Shown one piece after another: positions 34,247 to 42,663 of a DNA stretch of 61,342 nucleotides (the stretch's first letter is position 1; every line of letters begins with the position of its first letter). Under the pieces are notes generated by a model. The model made no database searches. It was not told the DNA's origin and worked only from the letters and a program-made list of their open reading frames with translations. Location: the NCBI RefSeq assembly GCF_013426975.1, contig NZ_JACCPY010000026.1, positions 1 through 61,342 on the forward strand, in the 5' to 3' direction. The DNA comes from Sphaerotilus sulfidivorans. Its GTDB lineage: Bacteria; Pseudomonadota; Gammaproteobacteria; Burkholderiales; Burkholderiaceae_C. A program made the position numbers and the translations under genes.

Positions 34247-36688
34247 ATGCGCCGGATGCTCGGTCGGCCGAATCGCTCGCTGGCGCTCTACATCGCGCTG
34301 CCCTTTGTCGCGATGGTGCTGCTGTGGCAGGCGGTGGGCCTGTGGCTGGCCCATGACGCGATCGACCGCAGCGCCACCCGCGCCATCGAGACCGAGCTGC
34401 TGACCGGCCGGCGCATCTTCGAGCAGCTGCTGGCGCAGCGTGCCGAGCGGCTCGGCGAGGCCGCCCGGCTGCTGTCGAGCGACTACGGCTTTCGCTCCGC
34501 GATCGCCAGCGGCGACACCTCGACGCTGCAGGATGCCCTGCTCAACCAGGGCCAGCGCATCGGCGCGGCGCTGGCGCTGTATGCCGATCCGGACTGGCGT
34601 GCGGTGGCCACCACCCCGCTGGATGCCGCCGAGATCGCGCCGCTGCTGGCCGAGGCCCGGGCGCTGCAGCAGGTCCGCAGCGATGCCGCCGGCGCGGGTG
34701 AGGCGATGCAGGTGCCCGGGTTGGTCATGGTCGGCGGCCGGCCCTACCAGATCGTCGCGGTGCCGGTGCGCGCGCCCCGGCTGATCGGCTGGGTGCTGAT
34801 GGGCTTCAGCCTCGACCGGGCCCTGCTGGATCGCATGGGCGAGATCACCGGGCTGCGGGTGGCGCTGGCGCTCGATCGTCCGGGCGCTTCCCAGGTGATC
34901 GCCAGCACGATCGATGCGCCGCTGCCGGCCGCGCCGCTCCAGGATGTGCGCTGCGACCTGCTGCTGCAGCTGCATGGCGAGGACTGGCAGGCCTGCGACT
35001 TCCGCATCCGGCTGGCCTCGGCCCGTGCCGATGCGCCGGCCGACAGCCAGACGCTGCATGTGGTGCTGGCCCGCGCGATCGCGCCGGCACTGCTGCCCTT
35101 CCGTGATCTGCAGCGCCAGCAGATCCAGCTGGCCGCGGTTGCACTGGTGCTGCTGGCACTGGGCAGCCTGGCGCTGGCGCGACGCTTCAGCGCGCCGATC
35201 CTGACGCTGCGCCGGGCGGCCGAACGCCTGGGCGCCGGCGAGATCGACACGCCGGTCGCGCTGCCTGAGCCGGCCCGCACGCCGCAGGACCTGCTGCGCC
35301 TGGCGGCCTCCTTCGAGGCGATGCGCCAGGCGGTGCAGCAGCGCGAGCAGCACATCGGCCGGCTGGCCTACTGGGACACGCTGACCGGCCTGCCCAACCG
35401 GGCCCAGTTCGTCGGGCGGCTGGGCGCGCTGCTGGCTACGGCCGATGCCCGGCGGCCGCTGGCGGTGCTGATGCTCGACCTGGACCGTTTCAAGCATGTC
35501 AACGACGGCCTGGGCCATGGCTTCGGCGACCGCATGCTGTGCGAGGTGGCGCGCCGGCTCGAGCCGGCGGCGCAGGCCGCCGGCGGGCTGCTGGCGCGGC
35601 TGGGTGGCGACGAGTTCGGGCTGATGCTGCCGCAGGCCGATGCGGCGCGCGCTTGCGAGGTGGCGCGTGCGGTGCTGGCGACGCTGCAGCAGCCGCTGCG
35701 CATCGACGAACAGATGGTCGACTGCTCGGCCGGACTGGGCATCGTGCTGGCGCCCGAGCACGGCACCGAACCCGAGGCCCTGCTCGGCCAGGTCGAGGTG
35801 GCGATGTACGAGGCCAAGCGCCGGCTGGCCGGCGTGCTGGTCTACCAGCCGTCGATGGACAGCCGCAGCAGCGTCTCGCTGTCGCTGCTCAGCGAGCTGC
35901 GCCGGGCGGTGCTCGGCAACGAGCTGCGCCTGTTCCTGCAGCCCAAGGTCGGGCTGAAGAGCGGCCGGGTGCTGGGCGCGGAGGCGCTGGTGCGCTGGGT
36001 CGATCCGGCGCGCGGCATGGTGCCGCCGATGCAGTTCATTCCGTTTGCCGAGCAGACCGGCTTCATCCGCGAGATCACCCGCTGGATGCTGGCCACCGGC
36101 GTGCGCGAGATGGCGCGCTGGGCCGAGCGGGGCCAGCCGCTCAAGCTCAGCATCAATCTCTCGACCCGCGACCTGCTCGATGTCGATCTGGTCGAGCGGG
36201 TCGACAGCCTGCTGCGCCGGCATGACGTGCCGGCCGGCCGGCTGTGCCTGGAGATCACCGAGAGCGCGATCATGGACGACCCCACCCGCGCGCTGCAGAC
36301 GCTGCAGCGCCTGAGCGAGCTGGGCGTGCAGCTGTCGATCGACGACTTCGGCACCGGCTATTCCTCGCTGGCCTACCTGAAGCGGCTGCCGGTCGACGAG
36401 CTCAAGATCGACCGCAGCTTCGTGATGGGCATGGAGCGCGATCTGGACGATGTGCGCATCGTGCGCTCGACCATCGGCCTGGCGCACACGCTGGGGCTGA
36501 CGGTGGTGGCCGAGGGCGTCGAGAACCCGAAGCTGATGGCCATGCTCGAGCATCTCGGCTGCGACGAGGCCCAGGGCTACGGCATCGCCCGGCCGATGCC
36601 GATCGACGACTGGCTGCCGTGGGTCGAGCGCTGGCAGGCGCCCCAGACCGGCGCGGTCAAGCTCGACACCGACTTCCAGCTGCTTTGA
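34247..36688 (+). CDS. membrane GGDEF-EAL cyclic-di-GMP enzyme with periplasmic sensor domain
   Basis: 813 aa. Membrane helix about 12-34, a large periplasmic domain (35-290, Cache/CHASE4-like helix-rich), second helix about 294-312, HAMP-like linker, GGDEF domain (about 376-535, motif GGDEF intact near 452) and EAL domain (about 555-800). The GGDEF domain lacks the RxxD inhibitory site (RLGGDEF is preceded by LLA). The EAL domain looks active: AEALVRW, INLS, EITES, DDFGTGYSS, LKIDRSF, VAEGVE, QGYGIARP. It can probably both make and break c-di-GMP. Co-transcribed with the cupredoxin-like gene, it may respond to a periplasmic redox or copper signal. Confidence 0.9.
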   Translation: MRRMLGRPNRSLALYIALPFVAMVLLWQAVGLWLAHDAIDRSATRAIETELLTGRRIFEQLLAQRAERLGEAARLLSSDYGFRSAIASGDTSTLQDALLNQGQRIGAALALYADPDWRAVATTPLDAAEIAPLLAEARALQQVRSDAAGAGEAMQVPGLVMVGGRPYQIVAVPVRAPRLIGWVLMGFSLDRALLDRMGEITGLRVALALDRPGASQVIASTIDAPLPAAPLQDVRCDLLLQLHGEDWQACDFRIRLASARADAPADSQTLHVVLARAIAPALLPFRDLQRQQIQLAAVALVLLALGSLALARRFSAPILTLRRAAERLGAGEIDTPVALPEPARTPQDLLRLAASFEAMRQAVQQREQHIGRLAYWDTLTGLPNRAQFVGRLGALLATADARRPLAVLMLDLDRFKHVNDGLGHGFGDRMLCEVARRLEPAAQAAGGLLARLGGDEFGLMLPQADAARACEVARAVLATLQQPLRIDEQMVDCSAGLGIVLAPEHGTEPEALLGQVEVAMYEAKRRLAGVLVYQPSMDSRSSVSLSLLSELRRAVLGNELRLFLQPKVGLKSGRVLGAEALVRWVDPARGMVPPMQFIPFAEQTGFIREITRWMLATGVREMARWAERGQPLKLSINLSTRDLLDVDLVERVDSLLRRHDVPAGRLCLEITESAIMDDPTRALQTLQRLSELGVQLSIDDFGTGYSSLAYLKRLPVDELKIDRSFVMGMERDLDDVRIVRSTIGLAHTLGLTVVAEGVENPKLMAMLEHLGCDEAQGYGIARPMPIDDWLPWVERWQAPQTGAVKLDTDFQLL

Positions 36689-36706
36689 CCGCAGCGAGCG
36701 CGGCGC

Positions 36707-37615
36707 TCAGTAGCCGCGGCTGCGCTCGACCTGGTTCGGCACCGTGCGGCCCTCGCGCCAGGCGCGGATGCCCGCGGCGGCGATGCGTGCGGCGCTGCGC
36801 GGATCGGTCTGCGCCGCGGCGTGCGGCAGCAGCGTGACCGCCGGATGGCGCCAGAAGCGGTGCGTCGGCGGCAGCGGTTCCTGGTGGAAGACATCCAGCA
36901 CCGCATGCGCGATCTGCCCGGCGTCGAGCGCCGCGAGCAGGTCGGCCTCGACCAGATGCGCGCCGCGCGCCAGGTTGACCAGGCTGGCGCGTGCCGGCAG
37001 CCGCGCCAGGAAGGCCGCGTCGATCAGGCCGCGGGTGTCGGCGGTCAGCGGCAGCAGGTTGATGACGATGCGGCAGTCAGCCAGCACCGGCTCGAGCGGC
37101 TCGCCCCGGCGCCAGCCGGCGGCGCGGTAGCCGCGCTGGCGCAGCGCGTGCATCACCGTGCCGCCCATCTGGCCCTGGCCGAGCACGGCGACCTTGATCT
37201 CGTCGGCGCGCAGCTGGGGCAGCGCCTGCCAGACGCCTGCGCGCTGCTGGCGGGCGTACAGATGGAAATGGCGGTGCAGGGTCAGCACCGCCCACAGCGC
37301 GGTCTCGGCCATCGCGGTGTTCATCGCCGGATCGACCATGCGCGCCAGCGGCACCTCGGCCGGCAGCGTCGGGTCGGCCAGCAGCCGGTCGACGCCGGCC
37401 CACAGCGACTGGATCAGCCCGAGCCGCGGCAGCCCGGCCAGCAGCCCCGGCGGCGGATTGGCGACGATGGCCACATCGATGTCCTCGCGCAGCGCGGGCT
37501 GCGCGGCCAGGTCCTGCGGCAGCAGCAGCCGCTCGCCCGGCAGCGCCGCCTGCAGCGCGGGCCGCCAGGCGGCCCAGTCGGCGGCGTCGAAGTCGCAGGC
37601 CAGCAGGACGCTCAT
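36707..37615 (-). CDS. ghrA: D-2-hydroxyacid dehydrogenase, glyoxylate/hydroxypyruvate reductase A-like
   Basis: 302 aa from the ATG at 37615. Rossmann site VLGQGQMGGTVMHAL, catalytic Arg in VNLARGAHLVE, Glu in VFHQEPLPP and His in LLPHAAAQTDP. Overall lengths and SLWAGVDRLLADPTLP fit the GhrA branch, which reduces glyoxylate and hydroxypyruvate with NADPH. Overlaps the pncC stop by 4 bp. The symbol is by family; substrate is not proven. Confidence 0.85.
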   Translation of the reverse strand: MSVLLACDFDAADWAAWRPALQAALPGERLLLPQDLAAQPALREDIDVAIVANPPPGLLAGLPRLGLIQSLWAGVDRLLADPTLPAEVPLARMVDPAMNTAMAETALWAVLTLHRHFHLYARQQRAGVWQALPQLRADEIKVAVLGQGQMGGTVMHALRQRGYRAAGWRRGEPLEPVLADCRIVINLLPLTADTRGLIDAAFLARLPARASLVNLARGAHLVEADLLAALDAGQIAHAVLDVFHQEPLPPTHRFWRHPAVTLLPHAAAQTDPRSAARIAAAGIRAWREGRTVPNQVERSRGY

Positions 37616-38139
37616 CGCAGCGCGTCCAGCAGCACGGTCAGCGCGTGGTCGCGGGTCTGGCGGCGCACGCTGGCACGGTCGCCGTCGAAGCGGCGCACCT
37701 CGGTCCAGCTGCGTCCGGGCAGCGTCCAGCCGAACCAGACCGTGCCCACCGGCTTGGCCGCGCTGCCGCCGCCGGGCCCGGCGATGCCGGTGACCGCCAG
37801 CGTGCACTGCACCGGCGCGTGGCGCGCCGCGCCCTCGGCCATCGCGCGCGCCACCGGTTCGCTGACCGCGCCGTGCGCCTCGATCAGCGCGGCCGGCACG
37901 CCCAGCAGCTCGGTCTTGGCGGCGTTGCTGTAGGTGACGAAGCCGCGCTCGAACCAGTCGCTCGAGCCGGCCAGATCGGTGCAGGCCGCGGCGATCAGGC
38001 CGCCGGTGCAGCTCTCGGCGCTGGCCAGGCGCCAGCCGCGGCCGCGCAGCGCGGCCGCCAGCGCGTCCAGGTCCGCATGCGGGTCCGGATGAGGGGCCTG
38101 GGGCAGGGCGGAGGAGGCGGAGGAAGAGGAGTCGGTCAT
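37612..38139 (-). CDS. pncC: nicotinamide-nucleotide amidohydrolase (CinA C-terminal domain)
   Basis: 175 aa from the ATG at 38139 (GTG at 38142 possible). A Ser/Pro-rich lead of about 22 residues, then the CinA-C domain: LASAESCTGGLIAAACTD (catalytic Ser), FVTYSNAAKTELLGV, VTGIAGPGGGSAAKPVGTVWFGW. It deamidates NMN to nicotinate mononucleotide in NAD recycling. It lacks the N-terminal CinA domain, so it is the short PncC form. Between pgpA and ghrA in a minus-strand run. Confidence 0.93.
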   Translation of the reverse strand: MTDSSSSASSALPQAPHPDPHADLDALAAALRGRGWRLASAESCTGGLIAAACTDLAGSSDWFERGFVTYSNAAKTELLGVPAALIEAHGAVSEPVARAMAEGAARHAPVQCTLAVTGIAGPGGGSAAKPVGTVWFGWTLPGRSWTEVRRFDGDRASVRRQTRDHALTVLLDALR

Positions 38140-38143
38140 CACA

Positions 38144-38665
38144 TCATCCCGCGAGTTGGCCGTGCAGCAGCCGGGCGAAGGTGATCGCGGTGGCGATCAC
38201 GAACAGGGTGCAGCCGGCGGCGACCAGATCGTCGAACAGGATGCCGAAGCCGCCGCGCCAGCCGCCGCCCTTGAAGCGGCGGTCGGCCCAGCGCACCGGG
38301 CCGGGCTTGGCTGCATCGAAATAGCGGAACAGCCCGAAGGCGACGAGCTGCATCACCGGCGTGGCCGGCGTCAGCACCCACAGCACCAGCCAGAAGGCCA
38401 GCACCTCGTCCCAGACGATGAAGCCGGGATCGTCGATGCCGGCATGGCGGGCGGTCAGCGTGCAGGCCCACCAGCCCAGCGGCAGGCCGGCCAGCAGCGT
38501 CCAGCCCCAGGCGGTGGCGTCGAGCCAGTTCGACAGCAGCACGAAGCCGATCCAGGCCCACAGCGTGCCGACCGTGCCGGGCGCGATGCGGCTCAGTCCG
38601 CTGCCCGCTCCCAGCGCGATGAAGTGCGCCGGATGCGCGATCAGGAAACGCAGATCGATGCTCAT
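38144..38665 (-). CDS. pgpA: phosphatidylglycerophosphatase A
   Basis: 173 aa. PGTVGTLWAWIGF, DDPGFIVWDEVLAFW, RYFDAAKPGPV and GGFGILFDDLVAA match PgpA; about four membrane segments. It dephosphorylates phosphatidylglycerophosphate in the inner membrane. Placement between thiL and pncC is the usual Burkholderiales/gammaproteobacterial order. Confidence 0.95.
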   Translation of the reverse strand: MSIDLRFLIAHPAHFIALGAGSGLSRIAPGTVGTLWAWIGFVLLSNWLDATAWGWTLLAGLPLGWWACTLTARHAGIDDPGFIVWDEVLAFWLVLWVLTPATPVMQLVAFGLFRYFDAAKPGPVRWADRRFKGGGWRGGFGILFDDLVAAGCTLFVIATAITFARLLHGQLAG

Positions 38666-38675
38666 CGGCTTGGGA

Positions 38676-39674
38676 TCACCGGCTGAGGAAATGGTCGAAG
38701 GAGGCCCAGGCGGTGGCCAGCGGCCGGCCGTCGGCGTCGACCACCTCGAGCGGCGTGCCCGCCGCGCCGAGCGCTCCGATGCGGGTCACGCCGCAGCCGG
38801 CGCGCGCCGCCAGCGCGGACACGGTGTCGCGGTCGGCCGGGTCGGCGCTGAACAGCAGCTCGTAGTCGTCGCCGCCGGCGAGCAGGCATTCGAGCTGCAG
38901 CGCCTCGTGCTGGCGCAGGATCGCCGCGCTGCGCGGCAGCGCTGCCGCCTCGATGCGCGCGCCCAGGCCGCCGGAGCGGCGCAGCACATGGCCGAGATCG
39001 CCCAGCAGGCCGTCGGAGACATCGATCGCGCTGCGCGCCACGCCGCGCAGCGCCAGCCCGAGCGCCACCCGCGGCTGCGGGCATTCCATCGCCAGGCGCA
39101 GCCGGTCGAGGTCGAGCCCCTCGGTGCGCACGCCCGGCGTGCCGCGGAAGATCTCCAGCATCAGCCGCGCCTCGCCGAGCCAGCCGGGCTCGTCCGGCGT
39201 GGCCGGGTGGCTGATCCACAGGTCGTCGCCGGCCCGCGCGCCGCTGCGCAGCAGCGCGTCGCCCGCGGGCACCTCGCCGAACACGGTGATGCACAGGTTC
39301 AGCGGCCCGGCGGTGGTGTCGCCGCCGACCAGCTCGATGTCGTGGCGGTCGGCCAGCGCGTGCAGCCCCGAGGCCAGCGTGGCCAGCCAGGCCTCGTCGG
39401 CGCGCGGCAGCGACAGCGCCAGCGTGTAGGCCAGCGGCCGCGCGCCGCAGGCCGCCAGGTCCGACAGATTGACCGCCAGCGCCTTGTGGCCGAGCCGCTC
39501 GGGCGCGACGGTGGACAGGAAATGTCGCCCCTCCACCAGCATGTCGCTGGAGACGGCCAGCTGCATGCCGGCGGCCGGCGCGATCAGGGCGCAGTCGTCA
39601 CCCACGCCAAGCGGGCTGCGCCGCACCGGGCGGGTGAAGTGACGGGCGATGAGGTCGAATTCTCCGAGGGCCAT
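38676..39674 (-). CDS. thiL: thiamine-monophosphate kinase
   Basis: 332 aa from the ATG at 39674. PurM-like ATP-binding fold: GVGDDCALIAP, SSDMLVEGRHFL, VNLSDLAACGARPLAY, ELVGGDTTAGPLN and SAIDVSDGLLGDLGH. It makes thiamine pyrophosphate from the monophosphate in the cytoplasm. Ten bp before pgpA; the FixJ-like regulator lies upstream on the same strand with 38 bp between. Confidence 0.96.
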   Translation of the reverse strand: MALGEFDLIARHFTRPVRRSPLGVGDDCALIAPAAGMQLAVSSDMLVEGRHFLSTVAPERLGHKALAVNLSDLAACGARPLAYTLALSLPRADEAWLATLASGLHALADRHDIELVGGDTTAGPLNLCITVFGEVPAGDALLRSGARAGDDLWISHPATPDEPGWLGEARLMLEIFRGTPGVRTEGLDLDRLRLAMECPQPRVALGLALRGVARSAIDVSDGLLGDLGHVLRRSGGLGARIEAAALPRSAAILRQHEALQLECLLAGGDDYELLFSADPADRDTVSALAARAGCGVTRIGALGAAGTPLEVVDADGRPLATAWASFDHFLSR

Positions 39675-39712
39675 GCGCGCATTCTCGCCGCTGTCGCGCG
39701 GCGAGGCGTCGT

Positions 39713-40366
39713 TCAGTCCAGGCCGGCGCCGCGCAGCAGGTTGGCCAGCTCGACCGCCGACTTCACGTCCATCTTGTCGAAGACCCGCGCGCGGTGGACC
39801 TCGACGGTGCGCACGCTGATGTCGAGCTCGTCGGCGATCTGCTTGTTGGCCCGGCCGGCGATGACCAGGCGCATCACCTCCTGCTCGCGCTCGGTCAGCT
39901 CGCAGAGGTGGCGGCGCAGGCCCTCGCGCTCGTGGCGCTGCGCCAGCGCCTCGGCGCTGCGCGCCAGCGCCTCGACCACCCGGTCGACCAGCGCGTTGTC
40001 CGAGAAGGGCTTCTCGACGAAGTCGAAGGCGCCACGCTTGACCGCCATCACCGCGGTGGCCACGTCGGCGTGTCCGGTCAGGAAGATCACCGGCATCAGG
40101 CCGAGCCAGCCGTTCTCGATCAGGCGCTCGAACAGCGCCATGCCGTTCATGCCGGGCATGCGCATGTCCAGCAGCAGGCAGGCGGGCGAGTCGGGCCTCA
40201 CGTCGCCGCGTTCGGCCGCGGCCCAGAAGTCGTCGGCCGAGGCGAAGGCCCGCGGCAGCAGCCGGCGCGAGCGCAGCAGCCACGACAGGGCATCGCGCAG
40301 CACCTCCTCGTCATCGACGACGAAGACGGTGCCGCTGGTGTGCTGGACGCGTGCGCTTTGGGTCAT
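39713..40366 (-). CDS. FixJ-type response regulator (receiver plus LuxR-type HTH)
   Basis: 217 aa. Receiver domain with VFVVDDEEVLRDAL, phosphoacceptor Asp in LLLDMRMPGMNGMALF, VIFLTGHADV and the conserved Lys in VEKPFSDN; then a LuxR/FixJ HTH (LTEREQEVMRLVIAGRANKQIADEL, VRTVEVHRARVFDKM). Directly follows its probable cognate kinase (3-bp gap). The signal and targets are unknown; proximity to maeB suggests C4-dicarboxylate or redox control but this is only context. Confidence 0.9.
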   Translation of the reverse strand: MTQSARVQHTSGTVFVVDDEEVLRDALSWLLRSRRLLPRAFASADDFWAAAERGDVRPDSPACLLLDMRMPGMNGMALFERLIENGWLGLMPVIFLTGHADVATAVMAVKRGAFDFVEKPFSDNALVDRVVEALARSAEALAQRHEREGLRRHLCELTEREQEVMRLVIAGRANKQIADELDISVRTVEVHRARVFDKMDVKSAVELANLLRGAGLD

Positions 40367-40369
40367 GAC

Positions 40370-42424
40370 TCAGGTGCTGGACGAGGGGGGCGCCGCCGGC
40401 GCCGAGGCCGGAAGGGTAAACCGGAACACCGTGCCCCGACCATCGGGGCCGGCCTCGAAGTCGAGCGCGCCGCCGTGCTGCTCGACCACCGTGCGGCACA
40501 TCGCCAGGCCGATGCCCATGCCCTCGGGCTTGGTGGTGAAGAAGGGCGTGAAGAGCTGGCGCGCGATCTCCTCCGGGATGCCGGGGCCGCGGTCGATGAT
40601 GCGCAGCTCGACCCAGCGCTCGCCCTGGGCGCGCACCTCCAGGCGCAGCTCGCGCCCGGCCGGCGCCACCGCCTCGTCCTCCATCGCCTGGATGCCGTTG
40701 CGCGCCAGGTTCAGCAGCACCTGCTCGACCATCGTGCGGTCGCACGACACCCGCGGCGGCGGCTCGGGAATGTCGACCTCGATGCGGGTGTGGCTGCGCC
40801 GCGCGGCCAGGCGCACCAGCGGCAGCACCGCCTCGATCAGCTCGGTGGTGCGCACGTTCTCGCGCAGCCGCTCGCGCCGGCGCACGAACTGGTGCACGCT
40901 GCGGATGACCCGCCCGGCGCGCTCGGCCTGCTCGGCCATGCGCACCATCGCCTGGCGGATCATCAGCTGCGTCTCCAGGTCGGCGGCAGGCTCGTCCTCG
41001 GTGGCGGGCATCAGGTTCAGCGAGCCGGTGGCGTAGCTGGCGATCGCCGCCAGCGGCTGGTTGAGCTCGTGGCTGAGCAGCGTGGCCATCTCGCCCATCG
41101 TCGCCAGCCGGGCGGCGGCCTGCAGCTTTTCCTGCTGCTGGCGCGAGAGCTCCTCGATGCGGCGCTGCGCGCTCACGTCCAGCACCGTGCTCATCCAGCC
41201 GCTGCGCCGGCCGCGCGCGTCCACCAGCGGCGCCTCGAAGATCAGCACCGGGAAGCGCTCGCCGCCGCGGCGCATGAACAGCGTCTCGTGGCCCTCGCGC
41301 GGGGGCGTGTCGCCGGCGTTGCGCTCGGCCTGGCGGCGGGTGTAGGTCTCGACCATTTCCGGCGGCCAGTAGGGCGGCACTGTCGCGCCGAGCAGCTCCT
41401 CGGCGCTGAAGCCGACCATCTGGCAGAAGGCGGCGTTGACATGCGTGATGCGCCCGTCGGAGGAACGCGCGCGCAGGCCGGTCACCAGCGAGTCCTCCAT
41501 CGCCTTGCGGAAGGCCAGCGCCTCGGCCAGCGCCTGCTCGGCGGCGGTGCGCCGGCGCACATCGTGCAGCAGCACCACCAGCACGCCGCTGAGCGCGACC
41601 GACAGCATCACCACCAGCGCCGCACTCAGGTTGGGGATCAGCGGCGGGCGCCCGCCCAGGTTGTCCAGCCGCAGCAGCACGGTAAAGCCCGAGATGTCGA
41701 CCAGCCGGTCGGCCACGAAGACGCCGGCACCGCGTCGTGCACCGGTGCGCGCAAGCCGGGTGCCATCGGATTCGACCAGCAGCACCTCGTGGCGCCGCGC
41801 CACCTCGGCCGGCACCGCCTCGCGCAGCAGGTCCTGCAGCACCAGCGTGGCCACCAGCGCGGTGCCGGCGCGGCCATCGGTGGGCTGCGGCACGCACAGG
41901 TCCACCACCTCCAGCCCCAGGCCGCCGGCCGAAGGCAGGAAATAGCTGCGCGAGAAGGCTGGCGCCGAGAAGCGCCGCGCGGTGGCGCAGGCGATCTCCG
42001 CATCGACCGACATCGCGCTGCGCGGAATGCTGCTGAACTGCTGCGGATAGGCCGGCGAGCGCACCGCGTCGATCACCGTGAAGCGCTCGTCGCGCCGCTC
42101 GACCCGGATGATCTCGGGACTGGCGCGCAGCAGCGCCTCGGCCTGCAGGTGCCAGCCGGGGCCGTCGGCGCTCTGCCAGAGCAGGCGCTGCAGCGCCTGC
42201 ATGTCGTCGCCCAGGCGCTGGCGCACATCGGCCGCGGCGGCCTGGGCGGCGGTGTCGGTCGCCTCCTGGACCTGCGCCTGCTCATGCTGCCAGGTCATCC
42301 ACAGCAGCGCGGCCAGCACCAGGGCCACCAATGCCACCAGCGCCACCCACAGCGGCGTGCCACGCCAGCGGCGCGACAGTCCGAAGATCATCGATTGCGG
42401 GTCGGGCAGCGGCATGTCGGACAT
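40370..42424 (-). CDS. membrane PAS-domain sensor histidine kinase
   Basis: 684 aa from the ATG at 42424. Membrane helix about 22-40, a periplasmic sensing region of about 240 residues, second helix about 280-300, one PAS domain (DGRITHVNAAFCQMVGFSAEELLG), then a kinase core: phosphoaccepting His in LLSHELNQPLAAIASYATG, N-box NLARNGIQAM, G1 DRGPGIP, G2 GMGIGLAM. The HELNQPLAAI type is shared with FixL and DctB kinases; the periplasmic loop argues for an external ligand as in DctB. Paired with the FixJ-type regulator; divergent from maeB. Confidence 0.88.
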   Translation of the reverse strand: MSDMPLPDPQSMIFGLSRRWRGTPLWVALVALVALVLAALLWMTWQHEQAQVQEATDTAAQAAAADVRQRLGDDMQALQRLLWQSADGPGWHLQAEALLRASPEIIRVERRDERFTVIDAVRSPAYPQQFSSIPRSAMSVDAEIACATARRFSAPAFSRSYFLPSAGGLGLEVVDLCVPQPTDGRAGTALVATLVLQDLLREAVPAEVARRHEVLLVESDGTRLARTGARRGAGVFVADRLVDISGFTVLLRLDNLGGRPPLIPNLSAALVVMLSVALSGVLVVLLHDVRRRTAAEQALAEALAFRKAMEDSLVTGLRARSSDGRITHVNAAFCQMVGFSAEELLGATVPPYWPPEMVETYTRRQAERNAGDTPPREGHETLFMRRGGERFPVLIFEAPLVDARGRRSGWMSTVLDVSAQRRIEELSRQQQEKLQAAARLATMGEMATLLSHELNQPLAAIASYATGSLNLMPATEDEPAADLETQLMIRQAMVRMAEQAERAGRVIRSVHQFVRRRERLRENVRTTELIEAVLPLVRLAARRSHTRIEVDIPEPPPRVSCDRTMVEQVLLNLARNGIQAMEDEAVAPAGRELRLEVRAQGERWVELRIIDRGPGIPEEIARQLFTPFFTTKPEGMGIGLAMCRTVVEQHGGALDFEAGPDGRGTVFRFTLPASAPAAPPSSST

Positions 42425-42663
42425 GATCGCAGTATTCCCGGCCTGCCCCGGGGGGGCGGCTACGCAGTTCCTCGGATGAACCTGCCCGTCCGGGCGGCGA
42501 TGATTCCTGCTCATGCGCACCGCGCATGGCCCCATGCGACGAGCGGTCAGACCGGGCCGCGCATGATGGCCCCCCGCTTCCTACAATCGCCAGCCGCTCC
42601 GGATCGGCCAGCCTGTCGACCCCGAGATCGAGACGCCCGACTCTCTCCCCGCGGAATCCACCC

